NCBI RefSeq assembly: GCF_042242105.1
Contig: NC_092019.1
Coordinates: 5,546,328-5,610,327 of the forward strand
Source of the DNA: Pempheris klunzingeri
Taxonomy: Eukaryota; Chordata; Actinopteri; Acropomatiformes; Pempheridae
Direction of reading: 5' to 3'
Length of the DNA stretch: 64,000 nucleotides
This document shows positions 47,887 through 60,559 of this stretch, one piece after another. The position numbers were made by a program, and so were the translations under genes. A model generated the notes under the pieces. The model made no database searches. It was given only the letters and a program-made list of their open reading frames with translations, and had not been told where the DNA came from. How positions within the stretch are numbered: the first letter of the stretch is position 1; each line of letters starts with the position of its first letter.

Positions 47887-48169
47887 CTCTCCGGAGGGGG
47901 GGGAGGGGTGTGCCAGCGGGGAGCCAGGGCTGGGTAGCCTGTCCCTCACATGTGCAGGGAGGTCTGGGAGTGGGATGGGGCTGGGAGAAGGGGTAAGGTG
48001 GTGGATGGGGGAGGGGGAGGGTGGTCTAGGGTGGGGGGACAGGGCTCCGGAGGGCCCCTCTGTGTTTAAGACATGGTGGCTTCTCCTGATCAACCTCGTG
48101 GTCACATCTAATAGCCGGATTTTGGCGAAGGGGTGGGGGTCACCTGCAGCGAAACTGATGCAACAGAAC
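47887..48169 (-). other. RNF19A: RNF19A second exon, 5' leader part
   Basis: The acceptor (GCTCTCTCCAG|G) lies at 48170. The 283 nt before the chosen start are C-rich on the transcript strand and free of stop codons in the RNF19A frame (94 codons, Pro/Ser-rich) but hold no in-frame ATG. The complementary G-rich strand (about 47998-48045) has several GGG runs and could form a G-quadruplex. Confidence 0.55.
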
Positions 48170-49089
48170 CTGGAGAGAGCAAAAGAAGAAAACTTTGGTT
48201 AATGGCAAGAAGGGAAGAGAGAGAAAAGAGTACGGAGGTGGGAGACTAGAAGGAATTTAATTCCATTTTTGGACAGCAGCATCTTTATTCTTCTTGTCGT
48301 CAAAGTCAGCCTAACACAATAAAAAATAAATCACATTCTGCAGTTCTGAAAGAGGAGGAACATTATCCATGGTGTTTGACAATTTGATGCATGGCACTGC
48401 CTTCTCTAAACGTGGAAAGAGAGGGAGGAGGAGGAGAGTTTTATAATTTTCACAGCCTATTAGGTAAGCCATTCTGTCAAGAGTATTTTATGTGTGTTTA
48501 GCTGTGTTAATAATGGCGTATTACACTTGAAAAGATGAATGTGCGTGTCAAAATCCACCGTGAATATGACAAGAGCACTGGTTTAAGTTCGCTCTCCTCT
48601 CTACATTGTTTCTGTGTGTAAACTGTATGTTTACAGGCATGTTTAATGCATTTCACTTCTCATCTAAGATTTTTAAAAGCAATGTTTTTAAATTAATTAA
48701 TTTGAAACAATCGTTTACATTTTGGTGTGCCAGTTTGTAGTTTTCTTCTTCCCTGATTTTACTCGTGCACTGCATCCTCACACACATGCCTCCGTGTGCA
48801 CAACATACAAACAAAACAGGGTCTAAGCGGGAGGACGGTGTGATTCATAAAATATCCATCAATTAAATGACCAAGCTCACAACCTGGATGGGTACTTAGT
48901 ATAGATAATGTTAGTTTCTTTTGATTCTTGACATCCCATTAAAGAGACCACCAGCGTTCCATATGTAGATCAAATGATTGACTAAAGCCATCTCCATCCA
49001 CCGATGAAGAAACGAGATATGATCAAAAGCTTTGGAAAAAGCTAGTTAGTGGACAATGAGTTCAGATTATTTTTTCGATGTCTCGTCTG

Positions 49090-49257
49090 TAGTATGGATG
49101 GGAATCAAGAACCGGTCCCAGTAGAGCTCATCAGTTCCTATAATCGATGCAACCATTGCGTTGCAAAGTAATGGCGTCAGTCATACATCTACTCTACTAG
49201 AAAAGAAGGAGTTATGGCAGAGAAGAAGAAACAGATTAAAGTGTGCCCTAGTTCATA
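49090..49257 (+). mobile_element. 5' fragment of a hAT DNA transposon
   Basis: The start (GGATGGGAATCAAGAACCGG) resembles the terminal end of teleost hAT elements, and ATGGCAGAGAAGAAGAAACA lies at about 49214-49233, like the first codons of a BED-finger hAT transposase. The frame stops within about 14 codons. The element is truncated and dead. Confidence 0.45.
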
Positions 49258-51799
49258 GACTTTTGTCTGTACATTTGGATGTACTATATATAGACACTAA
49301 AAGGAAAGTTAATTCAGCCGTCAGGTAATCATGAACTATTATGATTGTTAAGATCATAAAGCCTCATCTTAATCAGGGGTTGATGAATAACAGTCTTCAG
49401 GTCAGACTGTTAAATTTATAATGTAAGCTCTAAAACAAGCATGATGGCACATTAATGTTAGTGCACTGCTAATTTCATGCATCTAATTCCCCTGAGCGAG
49501 GCCTTCCAACACTCGGCTTATTCAAGAAACACTGCAGTTTTCTAATGTGCTTGCTTTCTCTTTTGCTCAGTCACTATCACAGCTGGCAGAGTGCAAGTTT
49601 GCATAGCTGATCAGTGCGTCAGTCACAGAGCTGAGAAGAGAGGACAGAAGGTTGACAACCTTGGACAGTATTGACGCAGAGAGACAGCGCTCTGATGTAT
49701 CTGTAAGATCAACAGTGACAAGGCCTGGTCCCAAACAGTCCTCTGCTGGTAATAGCAAACAGGAAGAAGTGAGAGATATCGCACGGCAGATTAGAGCAAG
49801 GGTTTGCCTTGGTAGAGTGGTTTCCGATGAAGCAGCAGCATCGAGACTGTGACTATAAGTCACAATTGTAAAGGCAGCTGCACAAGTGGATCATACCAAG
49901 ATCAACAGCGATAAACAGCATATGTTACAATAAATATCAATATGGCCATCACCATTTTTATCCGGAGATTTTTCCGGGTGACACAAGGAAGTTTAAAGGA
50001 CATACCATAAAGATAGATAACGACGGCCTGATGATGAAAAAACTGCAGTCATTGCAAATAAAGGTCTACAGAAAGACTATATTAGAGTATATTAGAGTAT
50101 ACTCTAATTCAAGCAGCAACAAACATTTATATTATAATCTTTATATCGTATTACGTTGCCCGGTTGTGGAGCTAAATGAAACAGGTCAATGTTTTGTTCG
50201 AGGATAGTTTGGCAGAGACGGACATGTTGGAAAATAAAAAGATCACACCCATGATAAACTGTAACAGCTGAAGATCAAAGTAACAATACACAGCACCAAA
50301 AAGCTAGATTAACATATTGTATTCTTTAAAAAATCCAAGAATGTGTGCTCTTGCATCTGAATTTCGACATTACTTTGCTGTGTGGATCTGTCTGGTAATT
50401 TCACAATTTCCTGTATGACAAAACATAATTACTTGTCTGTTATCTCTCCATGTCTGAGTGCGCTTGTTTGCCTGGTGACTCCACAAAATTATGATATCAG
50501 GACAGATGGCTCCTGCACCAATCTGATGAGTGTTCTGTCCACTTGAGAGTTTCACACATTCGAGAGGGTGAGAGAAACAAAGAGCTATAGAGAGGTAGAC
50601 AGAGGGAGAGTGTGTGTTCTACAACAGTGCACAGCTGCAGAGGCAGAAGAAACTACAGCCTGAACAACACCAGATTTCGGGTGTTAGGACTGTTGCTACG
50701 TTTTAATATAATGTCTTTGCACTGAGTGCTCAAAATGTACCAGAGAGTAAAAGACAAATCATATATACTAGCAGGTTATTCTACACTTGAACAGCAGACA
50801 CACTGACTGCATCACCATTTCCTCATTTGTGATAAGTCAACTCACATGCTACATAGAAATATAGCCAACTGAGCCTTCGGGATAAACTTTCTTTTTTCTA
50901 TATCTTATGTGTTGTAATTTGATATCAGCCAACAAGAGCAGACCTCTTTGAAATTAGTCTGACTGTCCAAGAAACTCTGTTAGGCTAGTCATTACATGCA
51001 GTATTGTTACAGGTCAGATGGACTCCGTTTGTAGAGAAACGGAAGTCTGGATTTAGAATTACCATTTGAAATTGGCAAATTATTCCATCTTCTGGACAGC
51101 CCAGCTCTTTATGAGAAAATCAGTGTGAGGCCAGTAAATACAGACTGTCCTCTGAGGCAGCAACCTCAACAGACCAGATCATCGACACTCAGGCCAAAGA
51201 ACAGGACTGAAAAGCAGCAGAAAGTTGACAGGCCCACTGTCCTGGTAATGGTTACCAGGGTTAAACCATAGGTTTGTGCCACAGTTTGCTTCAGCACTGA
51301 CTGTGCTCTCTGTGATTCTACATCTGTGTTGTGCTCCGTGTTTCTGGGAGTGGTGATGAGGGAGGTGGAGAAAGAATGTCTGTTATTTTAGGAGAGGGTT
51401 GCTACTGAGGTCCAGCTTGCTTGTTGGGTGTCCATCCCCGAATGTGTCTGTGTGTGTTTATCGGTGTCTTTGGTTACACCTTGGCAATGAACCACGCTGT
51501 GCAAACACACACGAAGTAGTGCCAAGGGACACAAACACACACACACCCATAAACTACCCGCACAAGCTCGAGGGGCCTACAGATCATGCTGTCTCACAAA
51601 TACTGCATGTGCATACTTTATAAGCACTTACTGCAGTAAAACGGAACCTCCACAATCTGTACCACTATACCAAAAGATCAAAAGGAGCACTCTGCACAGC
51701 AGCTTTACAGCTGCAACCAAACCACTGACACTACCAGCACCACACTTTTCTACTTCTGAAACACATGCTGCGCTTTCTCCCCACAACCTCCCCCCTTCT

Positions 51800-51852
51800 C
51801 ACTCACACACTCACACACACTCACACACTCACACACACACACACACACACAG
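51800..51852. repeat. Compound CACT/CA microsatellite
   Basis: Alternating ACTCACAC and CA units grading into a pure CA run. Confidence 0.9.
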
Positions 51853-54809
51853 AGATCCCCTCCCTGTTCCACAGCTCTGACTCTCCTTTCTTTGAGCTAG
51901 GACTGAAAACAGGAAACTCTGATGTGGTGGGCAGGGCTGGCCTTAGTATCTCCTGTACATATGGAAGGAGGCATGGGATTCAGGAATAGACCCACAAAAG
52001 GAACTGAATGTTTTGCACATTTTCCTTTTCCTCTATTTTTATTGGATGTAAAAATGTATTCTCCTATTGACAAAGCACTAGGACAGAAAAACCATAAGGA
52101 AAGCAACAAAGGAACATTACACAAATCCAGTAAAGAAAAAAAGCTTAGGGCGTTGTGCGTTCTTCTGCAAGCCACTCTGGAGTCCGGTGGTACTCATGGT
52201 GAGTGCATTGTACTGCGACTGAGATATAGGGGAGTAGTAAATAGAGTGTGAAAGGCTAATAGTTTGCATTCAACCATGAAACGATGATTGCAGGGCAGGA
52301 GCTTCACTCTGACTTTGATGTCTGTCACAAGGCCACCACTGCATCTAAATCAGCTAAGGAGTGACTGTTGGGGCTTATCGCTGCCGAGCAGATAGCTGTG
52401 TGTATGTGTGTGTGATGAGAGGACTGATGATGCAGGTAGACTAGGCCAGCTGTCTCATCTGAAGGCCCTGGCTAGGTCTCACTCACAATATGAAACACCT
52501 ATGTCAGCTCATTGGCTGCAGGCTGTGGTCAGCAGTAAAGGCTTTTCTCATTGAGCGTGCAGATTTAAGGACATTAACACAATCCAAATCTGCCCAGTGT
52601 GCCTAGAACTGGGGGAGAGAGACTGAGGGCAGAGAGAGGGGGGAGATAAAGAGACATGAAGCAAAAAGGTAAGAAAAGGACAACCACGAAAAAGAGGAGA
52701 GTGTAAAACATGAAAAGAATGCAACAACGAACTTGGAGAGATGAGTAATGAGAAAGAGAAAGTGCAGAATGCAGAAAGTGCTGAAGGAGCAGGTGAAGAA
52801 CTGTTTGCTCCACAGGACAAAATCCTGCTCCTCAGTTTGGCAGCTTTCCGCACAACTACAGATATTTCCCCTAATAGATTTGGTGACATTTCTAAAGGGG
52901 AAGCAAGCAAAAATATTAAAAAGACAAACGAACGGGAAGACAATGGAAAGAAGTCATTAAGCACCAAAACTTATACTAGAATGAAGACACAATTAAATCC
53001 TGGAAGTTCATCAAAACTAAATTTAACTGAAGCAAAATGAACAAAGAAACTAATACAAACTGCAGCAACTGCAACTCCTTCCTTCTCCATAGTCACGTTA
53101 CCATCTCAGCCTACTGGAACTGGGAAGTACGAGCACACCTGAGCACAAGCATGAACATAACAACATAACTGGGAATCTCCACCAGGAAATCTCTGCTACG
53201 CCCAACTATAATCTAACCTAAACCCAAATGTAATGGTCCACTGTCAATACTGTATCAAGTATGTCTATTACTTACATATTTATATCTTTAACAGAGCATA
53301 AATGCCCAAGGACAGACGGAGAGGTTTTGACCTACATACAGTACACACGTGTGTTTCACACCCACCCACCACTCCTCTCACTGATACAGCCCCCAAATAT
53401 CAATAAGGACTTTGTTTACAATCAACACAAGACAAAACACCCACATTTGACAGGCTGTTCCTAGCAGTTGCAAACAAGTGTCCAAAACCGATTAGTGGAA
53501 ACCACATGACGTTTTACAGAACAAAACATTTGCGTTGTGAAAGAAACGCCAAATTCTTGATCTTATTTAGGGCCATAGGTGAGATCACAATCACCCCGTA
53601 AAAGCCCTCTGTTCTTTCTTTGAGAGAAAGAGCAGTGTTTCACTGTCACTGTAAATGTTGCCCATATTGTATACACATAGATATTTAGCAGAGAAAAAGC
53701 TATTTGCCAGCCGTGAAGATCCACTTACAGAAAACAGGCCTAAACTTCATGAAAGGGTGAAAGGTTGCTGCCATAAAACAGTGAAGTGAAGTTATGGCAC
53801 TCCCAAAAAGGCGGAACTATCAACAATAGAGACACAGGAAGCCAATAGAACGCAAAAACATAAAATATTTCCGATTGCTAATTGTTTAATCTTGTTTCAA
53901 ATAGAGCTCGGGGAGCACAATGCGATGACACACTGCTCTACACACAGTTCTACCACGGCAATGACCATGAAGGGTAATCAGGAAAAGGCTCTCTGTAATC
54001 TTGGGTAATGATCACCAATACGACGACAGCTGACATGAGTGGGGACCTGGGTATGGCACAAATGAGTAATACAGAAAAATGTTGATAACAGTGCAGTGAG
54101 AATGTGCGTAAGCGCTGAGCAACAAAACAGAGAAAGCAGGTCGAAAGATGAGAGCTGGTAGACGTGCCAGAGCTTTCCTTGGGGACAGAGTTCATTCGGC
54201 ATTCCAGTGAGAGAACAGATCCAGCGCTGACCTCGGCTGACCTGCCGCAGCCTGGGAGAGTACAGCTCTCCCTAGACACAAGCTGAGAAACATGGTACAC
54301 TCAGCTTTTAAAGCACAACACACATTTCCTGTTGCAGGGATTAATGGCTTCCCTCTATAATAAATTCCAACATTAAGATGGAAAAATATTCAAATCAAAT
54401 GAAAAGGATATAGTCTCTGGGAAGTTAAAGTGTGATGCGAGCTACAGATCAATGAGAATATGAGATAGCATACAAAAAGGTTTCTCATCTGAAGAGGTTA
54501 CTTCAGCAACAACACTACTTTAAGCAGGCCCAGCAGCTCATTTAATCATATGTTTCAGTGCAAACAAGAGGGTACTTGGGCAAAACAAAACACATCTCAA
54601 CAATCTATATCGCAGCAGAGTGAAGTGGTCCTTTCAAGGTGTGAAGAACATGTTACACAACCACTCTGAAACACAAATTCACTCGCACATAAAACAAACA
54701 GACTAAACAAACAATAAGTTGAAGGACCTTTTTAAATTCTTTTCCTGTCATGTTGACACACTGATTAAACATAAGCCGGGTCAAAACTACAGGGAAATTA
54801 CAAAGGGCA

Positions 54810-54910
54810 AACCCAGGGTTCGTACAGCTTTTAAGAGTAAAATTCAAGCACTTTTCAAGCACTTTCAAGGTACCTAAAACCAAAAATTCCCACTCTTCAA
54901 ACCTTTATCA
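54810..54910. repeat. Interspersed-repeat fragment with CAAGCACTTT units
   Basis: Contains AGGGTTCGTACAGCTTTT, then tandem CAAGCACTTTTCAAGCACTT and TCAAGGTACCTAAAACC. I recognise this as part of a common teleost repeat, but not its class. Confidence 0.4.
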
Positions 54911-56941
54911 TATCTAAATTGTTTCTGTAGATGCAAATGCAAATAGTAAAGTTTACAGAATTCCTTTTTAAACACAATCTACATTGTACATATTGATTGT
55001 GTTTTCATCATGATTGTTTTCTGGCATGAGACGCCAGGAGACAAAAAACTATGACAAATAAGCCTAATAAAAGATGTTTGGTTTGCATGTGTGATTGTGT
55101 AGATGAAACAAAATCAATTACCTTTGAATTCAAGTATATTCTTAAACTTTCAGGTGATTTGATCTTATGGATGATCTTTTTTATCACTAAAAAAAGTCTA
55201 CAGTTAACACAAGTGATTTTCCTGCTGGTTATATAGGAGTATATTGCAGGTTAGGGTGCAGATGAACCGTGACAGGAATCATCAATTAATGGTGTGAGAA
55301 ATTAATTGCCAGGCAAAAGCTGTTTTGAATTAAAAACAGGAGCTGATGGTCTATAAATAGTGTGTCAACATGGCTATTCCTGACTAATTCTATTATCTGA
55401 GGGGAAATCACTGATTGAAGGGCAGCTGCTGTCAATTTTAATTTCATTTGAGATCAATAGATCACAAGTGCTTAAGTTACAGATGGGCGTCTCAGAACCT
55501 TTGTACACAGGGTTTTTAATGCTCAGTATATTCTATGAATCAAATCTAAGCACACCATTGAAAATTACCTTAGGACTACGTTCAAGTATGAATCTATTTT
55601 TATAGATGAGGCCTGGTCTTTTGCCGCTTTCTGTAGTCTAACAGAAAGGAGAGAAGAATGTCCATCTTTCCTCTCGGTTGATAATTAGACCTGGGAGTCA
55701 ACTGAGTCTAAACTTAGCCAGCGGAGACTCACTAGTGAGCTGTGTGTCTATTAGTGGTAAGCAGTGTGTGTGGGGTTACGTGTGTGTGGGGCAGAGGAAA
55801 CCACCCACAAACAGACTGTATCAGCTACTGCCTGCCATGGTGGTATTCATGCAGCAGCACAATGGGAAATTACTTACTCCATTTCACATAGTTGGAATAC
55901 ACTTGGAAGAGGCACCCTTAAAATACAAGGACGTGGCTATTCTAGGAGATAAGACGCACACCTAGAGACAAGCAGGGACACAAGCTAGGCTCAAAGGACT
56001 GAGAGATGGACAGGTTCACAGAGAGAGAGACAGCAATGATGACAGGATAGGAATGAATCGGGGACTCAGACAAATGTGAGACAGACAAATGTGAGCCAGT
56101 GTAGTCGCCCTGTATCACTGCAGCTGCATTCCTGGCCTGTCTGTCTCCTGTGTAATGCTGCCTCTATGCACATTCCTGCGTTTCTATGGGGCTGGGGACA
56201 GTCAATGCATTAGCCAGGCCTCCACTGCATCATGAACAGACACAGAGCAATCTCCTGGCAGGCAAGCTGGGCAGCTATTGACTGATGTGGGATGAAAGTC
56301 AAACAGTGTCCCACCCTTTTCACCAAATTGTGGAGCAAGCTGAAAACTGGGGGAGTGGTCAGTGGCTGAAAGACAGGTTTAACCTTGTATTGGTGTGTTC
56401 AGAGAGGACAATCAAAACAAATCAGTGCAATTATTTGCATATCTCCCCCGTTACAGGGGGGTAAAGATTACACACTATGTAGTAGTTCAAATTAAAGAGA
56501 AATATTTAAGGTTGTTGGTCATGGTCATTGCATTTCGAATCTGACCCTACATGATACAAGGGATTAAAGACGCTGCAAACAACAACTACAACAGCAGCGT
56601 GAACAGGGAAGGCATTGTTGAGTGTACAAAGAGAGGCAAGGCGGGCCGACAGGGAGAAGAAAAGGAAAAGTTTCCAACCCCAACAAAGCCAGTACAGTCT
56701 CCAGCTGCCCGCACCCCCTCCTCCTCCCAGACTTCCCCTCTTTCCTCCCTCACTTCACTCAAGAGGGGAGGAAATGAGGTAAGCATCCTGGCATTTCTGC
56801 TCAGCTGAGAGCTCAGGAAGAGGGTGTGAAATAAAAAGGAATTAACTGGTAAATTGGGAGTATGCAATTTATTTCCCCTGGTAACACTGAAGAATAAGCA
56901 AAAAGTAAATATATACACAACTTAATATAGATTGGCCTGCA

Positions 56942-56943
<2 letters not shown>

Positions 56944-56990
<47 letters not shown>
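56944..56990. repeat. TA/TG microsatellite with dyad symmetry
   Basis: A long TA run flanked by TGTGTATA on the left and TATACACA on the right, so the tract is an inverted repeat that could extrude a hairpin. Confidence 0.9.
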
Positions 56991-59900
56991 AATGTAGGAT
57001 ATATCCTACATTTTACTTGCACAGGTCTACTTGCATTTCTTCAGAAAGGTAACATTTACACTCACTGCCTGATGCACACACTGCACGTCCTTTTGACATT
57101 CAGTCTGTGCATGAGCCTGACACCTGTTTCTAAGTTTTCAATGGGAAAGGAGAGAGGACCAGTCATTATGCATATGAAGAAATCAAAACCTCTTTACACA
57201 CACCTCAAAGAGACAGGCACAAACAAGCATCAGCTTCACAATGGTGTGGAGATCAGAGAGGCAGCTGAGCCGGAGACGGGTACAAGAAAAACCGTAGTTA
57301 CCTGTCAAGGGGAACTGTAATCTTTCCCTCATATTGTATCAACAATTTAATCTTATTAACGTAACTGCTTTGAACCAGAACCTTCAGTATTTGGATCAAG
57401 TAGCTTGTGAAAAATGAGGTGTGTTAGATAAAGTAGGCTATATTTCAATGAGTCTGATGCTCATTTCATTCTCATTTAAGTAAATATAAGCAAGCTGCAT
57501 TATTTTAGGGTTACAGGTTACATTATAAAAAGCTCTGTTCACGACGTGCACATCCATTGCATGGCAAGCTGCTCTCTCACACACATTACAGGAGTCCACA
57601 TCTTCGTTCAAGTGTAACATGTTTGAAAAATTAAGCATAAATCAAACCATTGTGTTGCTTGTCCAAGTATGTCTTTTATAGTAAGCATCTAAACAGGGTT
57701 ATGGAATGACTACTGCTATAAACTGCCATCACTGTAAACTGGATTAGTTTAGTGCTAAAATGGAAAGTCTGACAGGCGTAGCAACGCAAGTGATAGGAGC
57801 CGGTTTGGCAAACAGTCCATTACAAGTTTAAATGAGCAGCAGATGAAAGCTCATGAAAGAAACGTGCTGGAAAGAGACATGAGATCTTTCTCGTTTTACA
57901 GTTAATAAGTTATTAGTCTTCAGTCATCTGAAATGCAGTTCAGATGACATCATTTGTGGGAGGGGTAGAGAGATGACTTGCAGTTTGTGGCTTGATAAAA
58001 TCTCAGAATTTCCACTCTACAAACTACCAAACAATGAGAGAGGAGTCAGATCATCCAAATGCATGGATGCAGGTCAGGTAATCAATGACAGCACCCTGAC
58101 GTGCTGGTCAGGCCGCCACCACCAGCCTTGCAGCTGTGTTTACCATAGACCAAGAGAGGGAGGTCACACACGTGTCCTGACAAACAGAGCACAGGCCAGG
58201 TCGCCATTCTGGGCTAACGACCTTTCTTTGGAAGAACACACAGGTCTGGACAACATGCTGCTAAGCCCAGGGAGGCCTCCGACACCAAAACACTGATGAC
58301 TCTGGGGGGACGCCTCTAGCACTCAAAAAACACAACAAATGTGGCTTCAACAGAATAACCTAATGGAGGGCTCTCTTTAGAAATCTGCACATTTGAGCAT
58401 TAAAGGGGTGACGATAGGTTTCTATACATTTTCGGCATAATATTCAAATGTTTTTTTAATGGGTTTGCAGTCTTTATTCAAACGCTATCCAAGTGACAAC
58501 CCAAAAAAGCCAACCAAATAGAAGGAATAAAGTTATACTCCTTCCAAAAGTCAACTATCCACCCCTTTACAATGCAAACAAATACGCACTATGTAACAGA
58601 GGGGCAGAAGATTGCAGAGTTTATGTTTGGGGTGACAGCTTATACAAAGAATGTGAAAAAAGCACATTCAAAGAGTGTAAATCCAACATAAGATGGTGAC
58701 ACTTTTGATAAGAAAATGTTCAGAAAGTCTGACCATGAACACACGACAGTTCATTGTAAAATTTGAGCTATAACCTGAAGGTCCCTCTTAAAAAAAAAAA
58801 AAATAAGATCAAGACTGAGCCTTGACACCACAGAGTGCTGAAAAATCTAAGGCCATAGCTGTTGCTGTATGCAGTGACAAAAATCTTTGGAGCCCTTTTG
58901 CAAATACATCATAAATAAGTTGCTCAACAGTGGGCAACACTGGGTAGTTAAACTGTTGAAGAACAAAAAAAAAGCTCTACATTTGAATTTGAAGATTAAA
59001 GCATATTGTTATACAGGATCAAGAACACCTTACTGAATTTAGCTCATGTAGTTGTTACAGATATATAAAATTATTCCCATTACTTATGTTTGTAGTCTGA
59101 AAATGTTATCCTTAAAAAACACTGTCAGCTATGAAGCCCACACTTATATACATCCATACGTTTTAGTATTGTAACAAATGTGTTTTACAGACCATATATC
59201 CCAAAATGAACTTCACACCCTTGACTAAATGATTGAGAGAAATACACTTTGGTGTTGTTTCATGTTACTCAGGCTCATTTCATGAGGCAGCACAGCAGTA
59301 TCTGGACTGAGAGGCCAGAAGACGACAGCTTGTGACTGCATGATCCTTACCAATGTTTGATAAACTGCCTTGTCACCACCAGCAAACGACAATGACAGGG
59401 CAAACGCAGTGTATGCAGCTACTCATTCATTTCAATTATGTCTTATCTTCATAGCCCTGAGGCTGCTTATTATCTCAACAGAGTGGTGATCTCTCTTTAT
59501 CTTGGGATGTCAGGTGTTAAAAGAAGCATCAGAAGGTTGTGACAAAATCATCCGCTTGTCACCTGACAAACTCCACAGCACAGATGAATAAGATATGCAG
59601 CGCAGACTCTCATCTTTCTTCGTTTTCCACGAAAAATGAAAGGAGACGCCTCAAAAGCACCTCGCTACCCCAACTAAGACACTCCTCAAGCTGACACAGG
59701 TCCCTGCTTTACATTTTACTGAACACACTGTGTGACAGACACGTTACAAAACCCTCTGAAATCGCAACTTTTTTCTCTGGCTGCTTGCAGCTTTCATCTT
59801 GTCATGGCAGTGATTAGCACATCAGTCCTGCAGCTTAAGTTGAACACACTGCTGCAGTACTGGACGCTGATTAAAAGACAACTCAACGCCTTCTTACGGG

Positions 59901-60272
59901 CTACAAACTGGAGTGCAGCAGTCTTTTAACTGTGTCTGGTTGACGGCTGTTTTGTTGTTGATATTATGATTTTAAAAAGTAGGAGTAATTCCAACAGGGT
60001 TTGACTTGTGAGTACCGTTAGATTGTTAGCTAACGTTAGGTTAGCTAACTACATAGTTCATTGTGTTTAATGTCGGTTTACGTCACCTCACAAATTATCA
60101 TCATCTGGTACACGTGTCCAGGCCGAAAATTGGACACATGACGTTAGAAAAATAAAGCTATAAGGCACAAGAAATGTTCCCAGCCTGCCAGAGTGCCAGC
60201 CAGCTAACACAGGTTAACTACCGAGCGTTAGCAGCTGGCTAACAAGGTTAGCTAGAAACGATGAGAACATAC

Positions 60273-60480
60273 CGTCTGTTGCTAGTGACACTTGTTCCGC
60301 AGGCAGCAACAAAGACGAAAGGAAACGTCCTGCTGTCCAAAAACGATTTCGACTAAATCAATCAGTGGTCCCGGTGCAGTGCTGTGAATTACTTCCCCAC
60401 TGCTACTAGCACTTACGTCTTCGGTCCCACCTATCCGCTCCGTTTCGGACGACAACAGCTCCTACAGAGCTCGCTCTGTT
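60273..60480 (-). other. RNF19A: Putative RNF19A non-coding first exon
   Basis: A strong minus-strand donor (CAGACG|GTATGT) at 60272/60273 follows GC- and CpG-richer sequence (60290-60480), unlike the AT-rich surroundings. The exon would be 5' UTR only. The start site is not defined. Confidence 0.45.
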
Positions 60481-60519
60481 GTTCACTGTTCTCGTTCTAG
60501 CTCAGAAATTCAAATTGTA

Positions 60520-60527
60520 TCGCGAGA
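60520..60527. promoter_or_regulatory. TCGCGAGA promoter motif near RNF19A 5' end
   Basis: TCGCGAGA is most of the TCTCGCGAGA palindrome common in vertebrate CpG promoters. It lies 40-50 bp upstream of the inferred RNF19A first exon on the minus strand. Confidence 0.35.
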
Positions 60528-60559
60528 TTTGGGAGTTTTCATTGCTCTGCTGTGGTCGA

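Larger units (their letters stand above)
48170..60272 (-). other. RNF19A first intron (12.1 kb)
   Basis: Non-coding as far as I can see. It holds a hAT-like fragment (49090-49257), a compound CACT/CA repeat (51800-51852), a TA repeat (56944-56990) and a repeat fragment (54810-54910). Short open frames (for example 52741-53040 plus) lack homology that I recognise. Additional non-coding leader exons could be hidden here. Confidence 0.5.

Noticed and set aside
47384-48202. 272-codon plus-strand open frame opposite RNF19A
   Set aside because: It is the antisense shadow of the GC-rich RNF19A coding exon and its leader. The opposite strand carries the conserved RING protein.
52741-53040. 99-codon plus-strand open frame in the RNF19A first intron
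   Set aside because: It is Lys/Glu-rich, has no recognisable domain or splice support, and is within chance length for AT-rich intron sequence.
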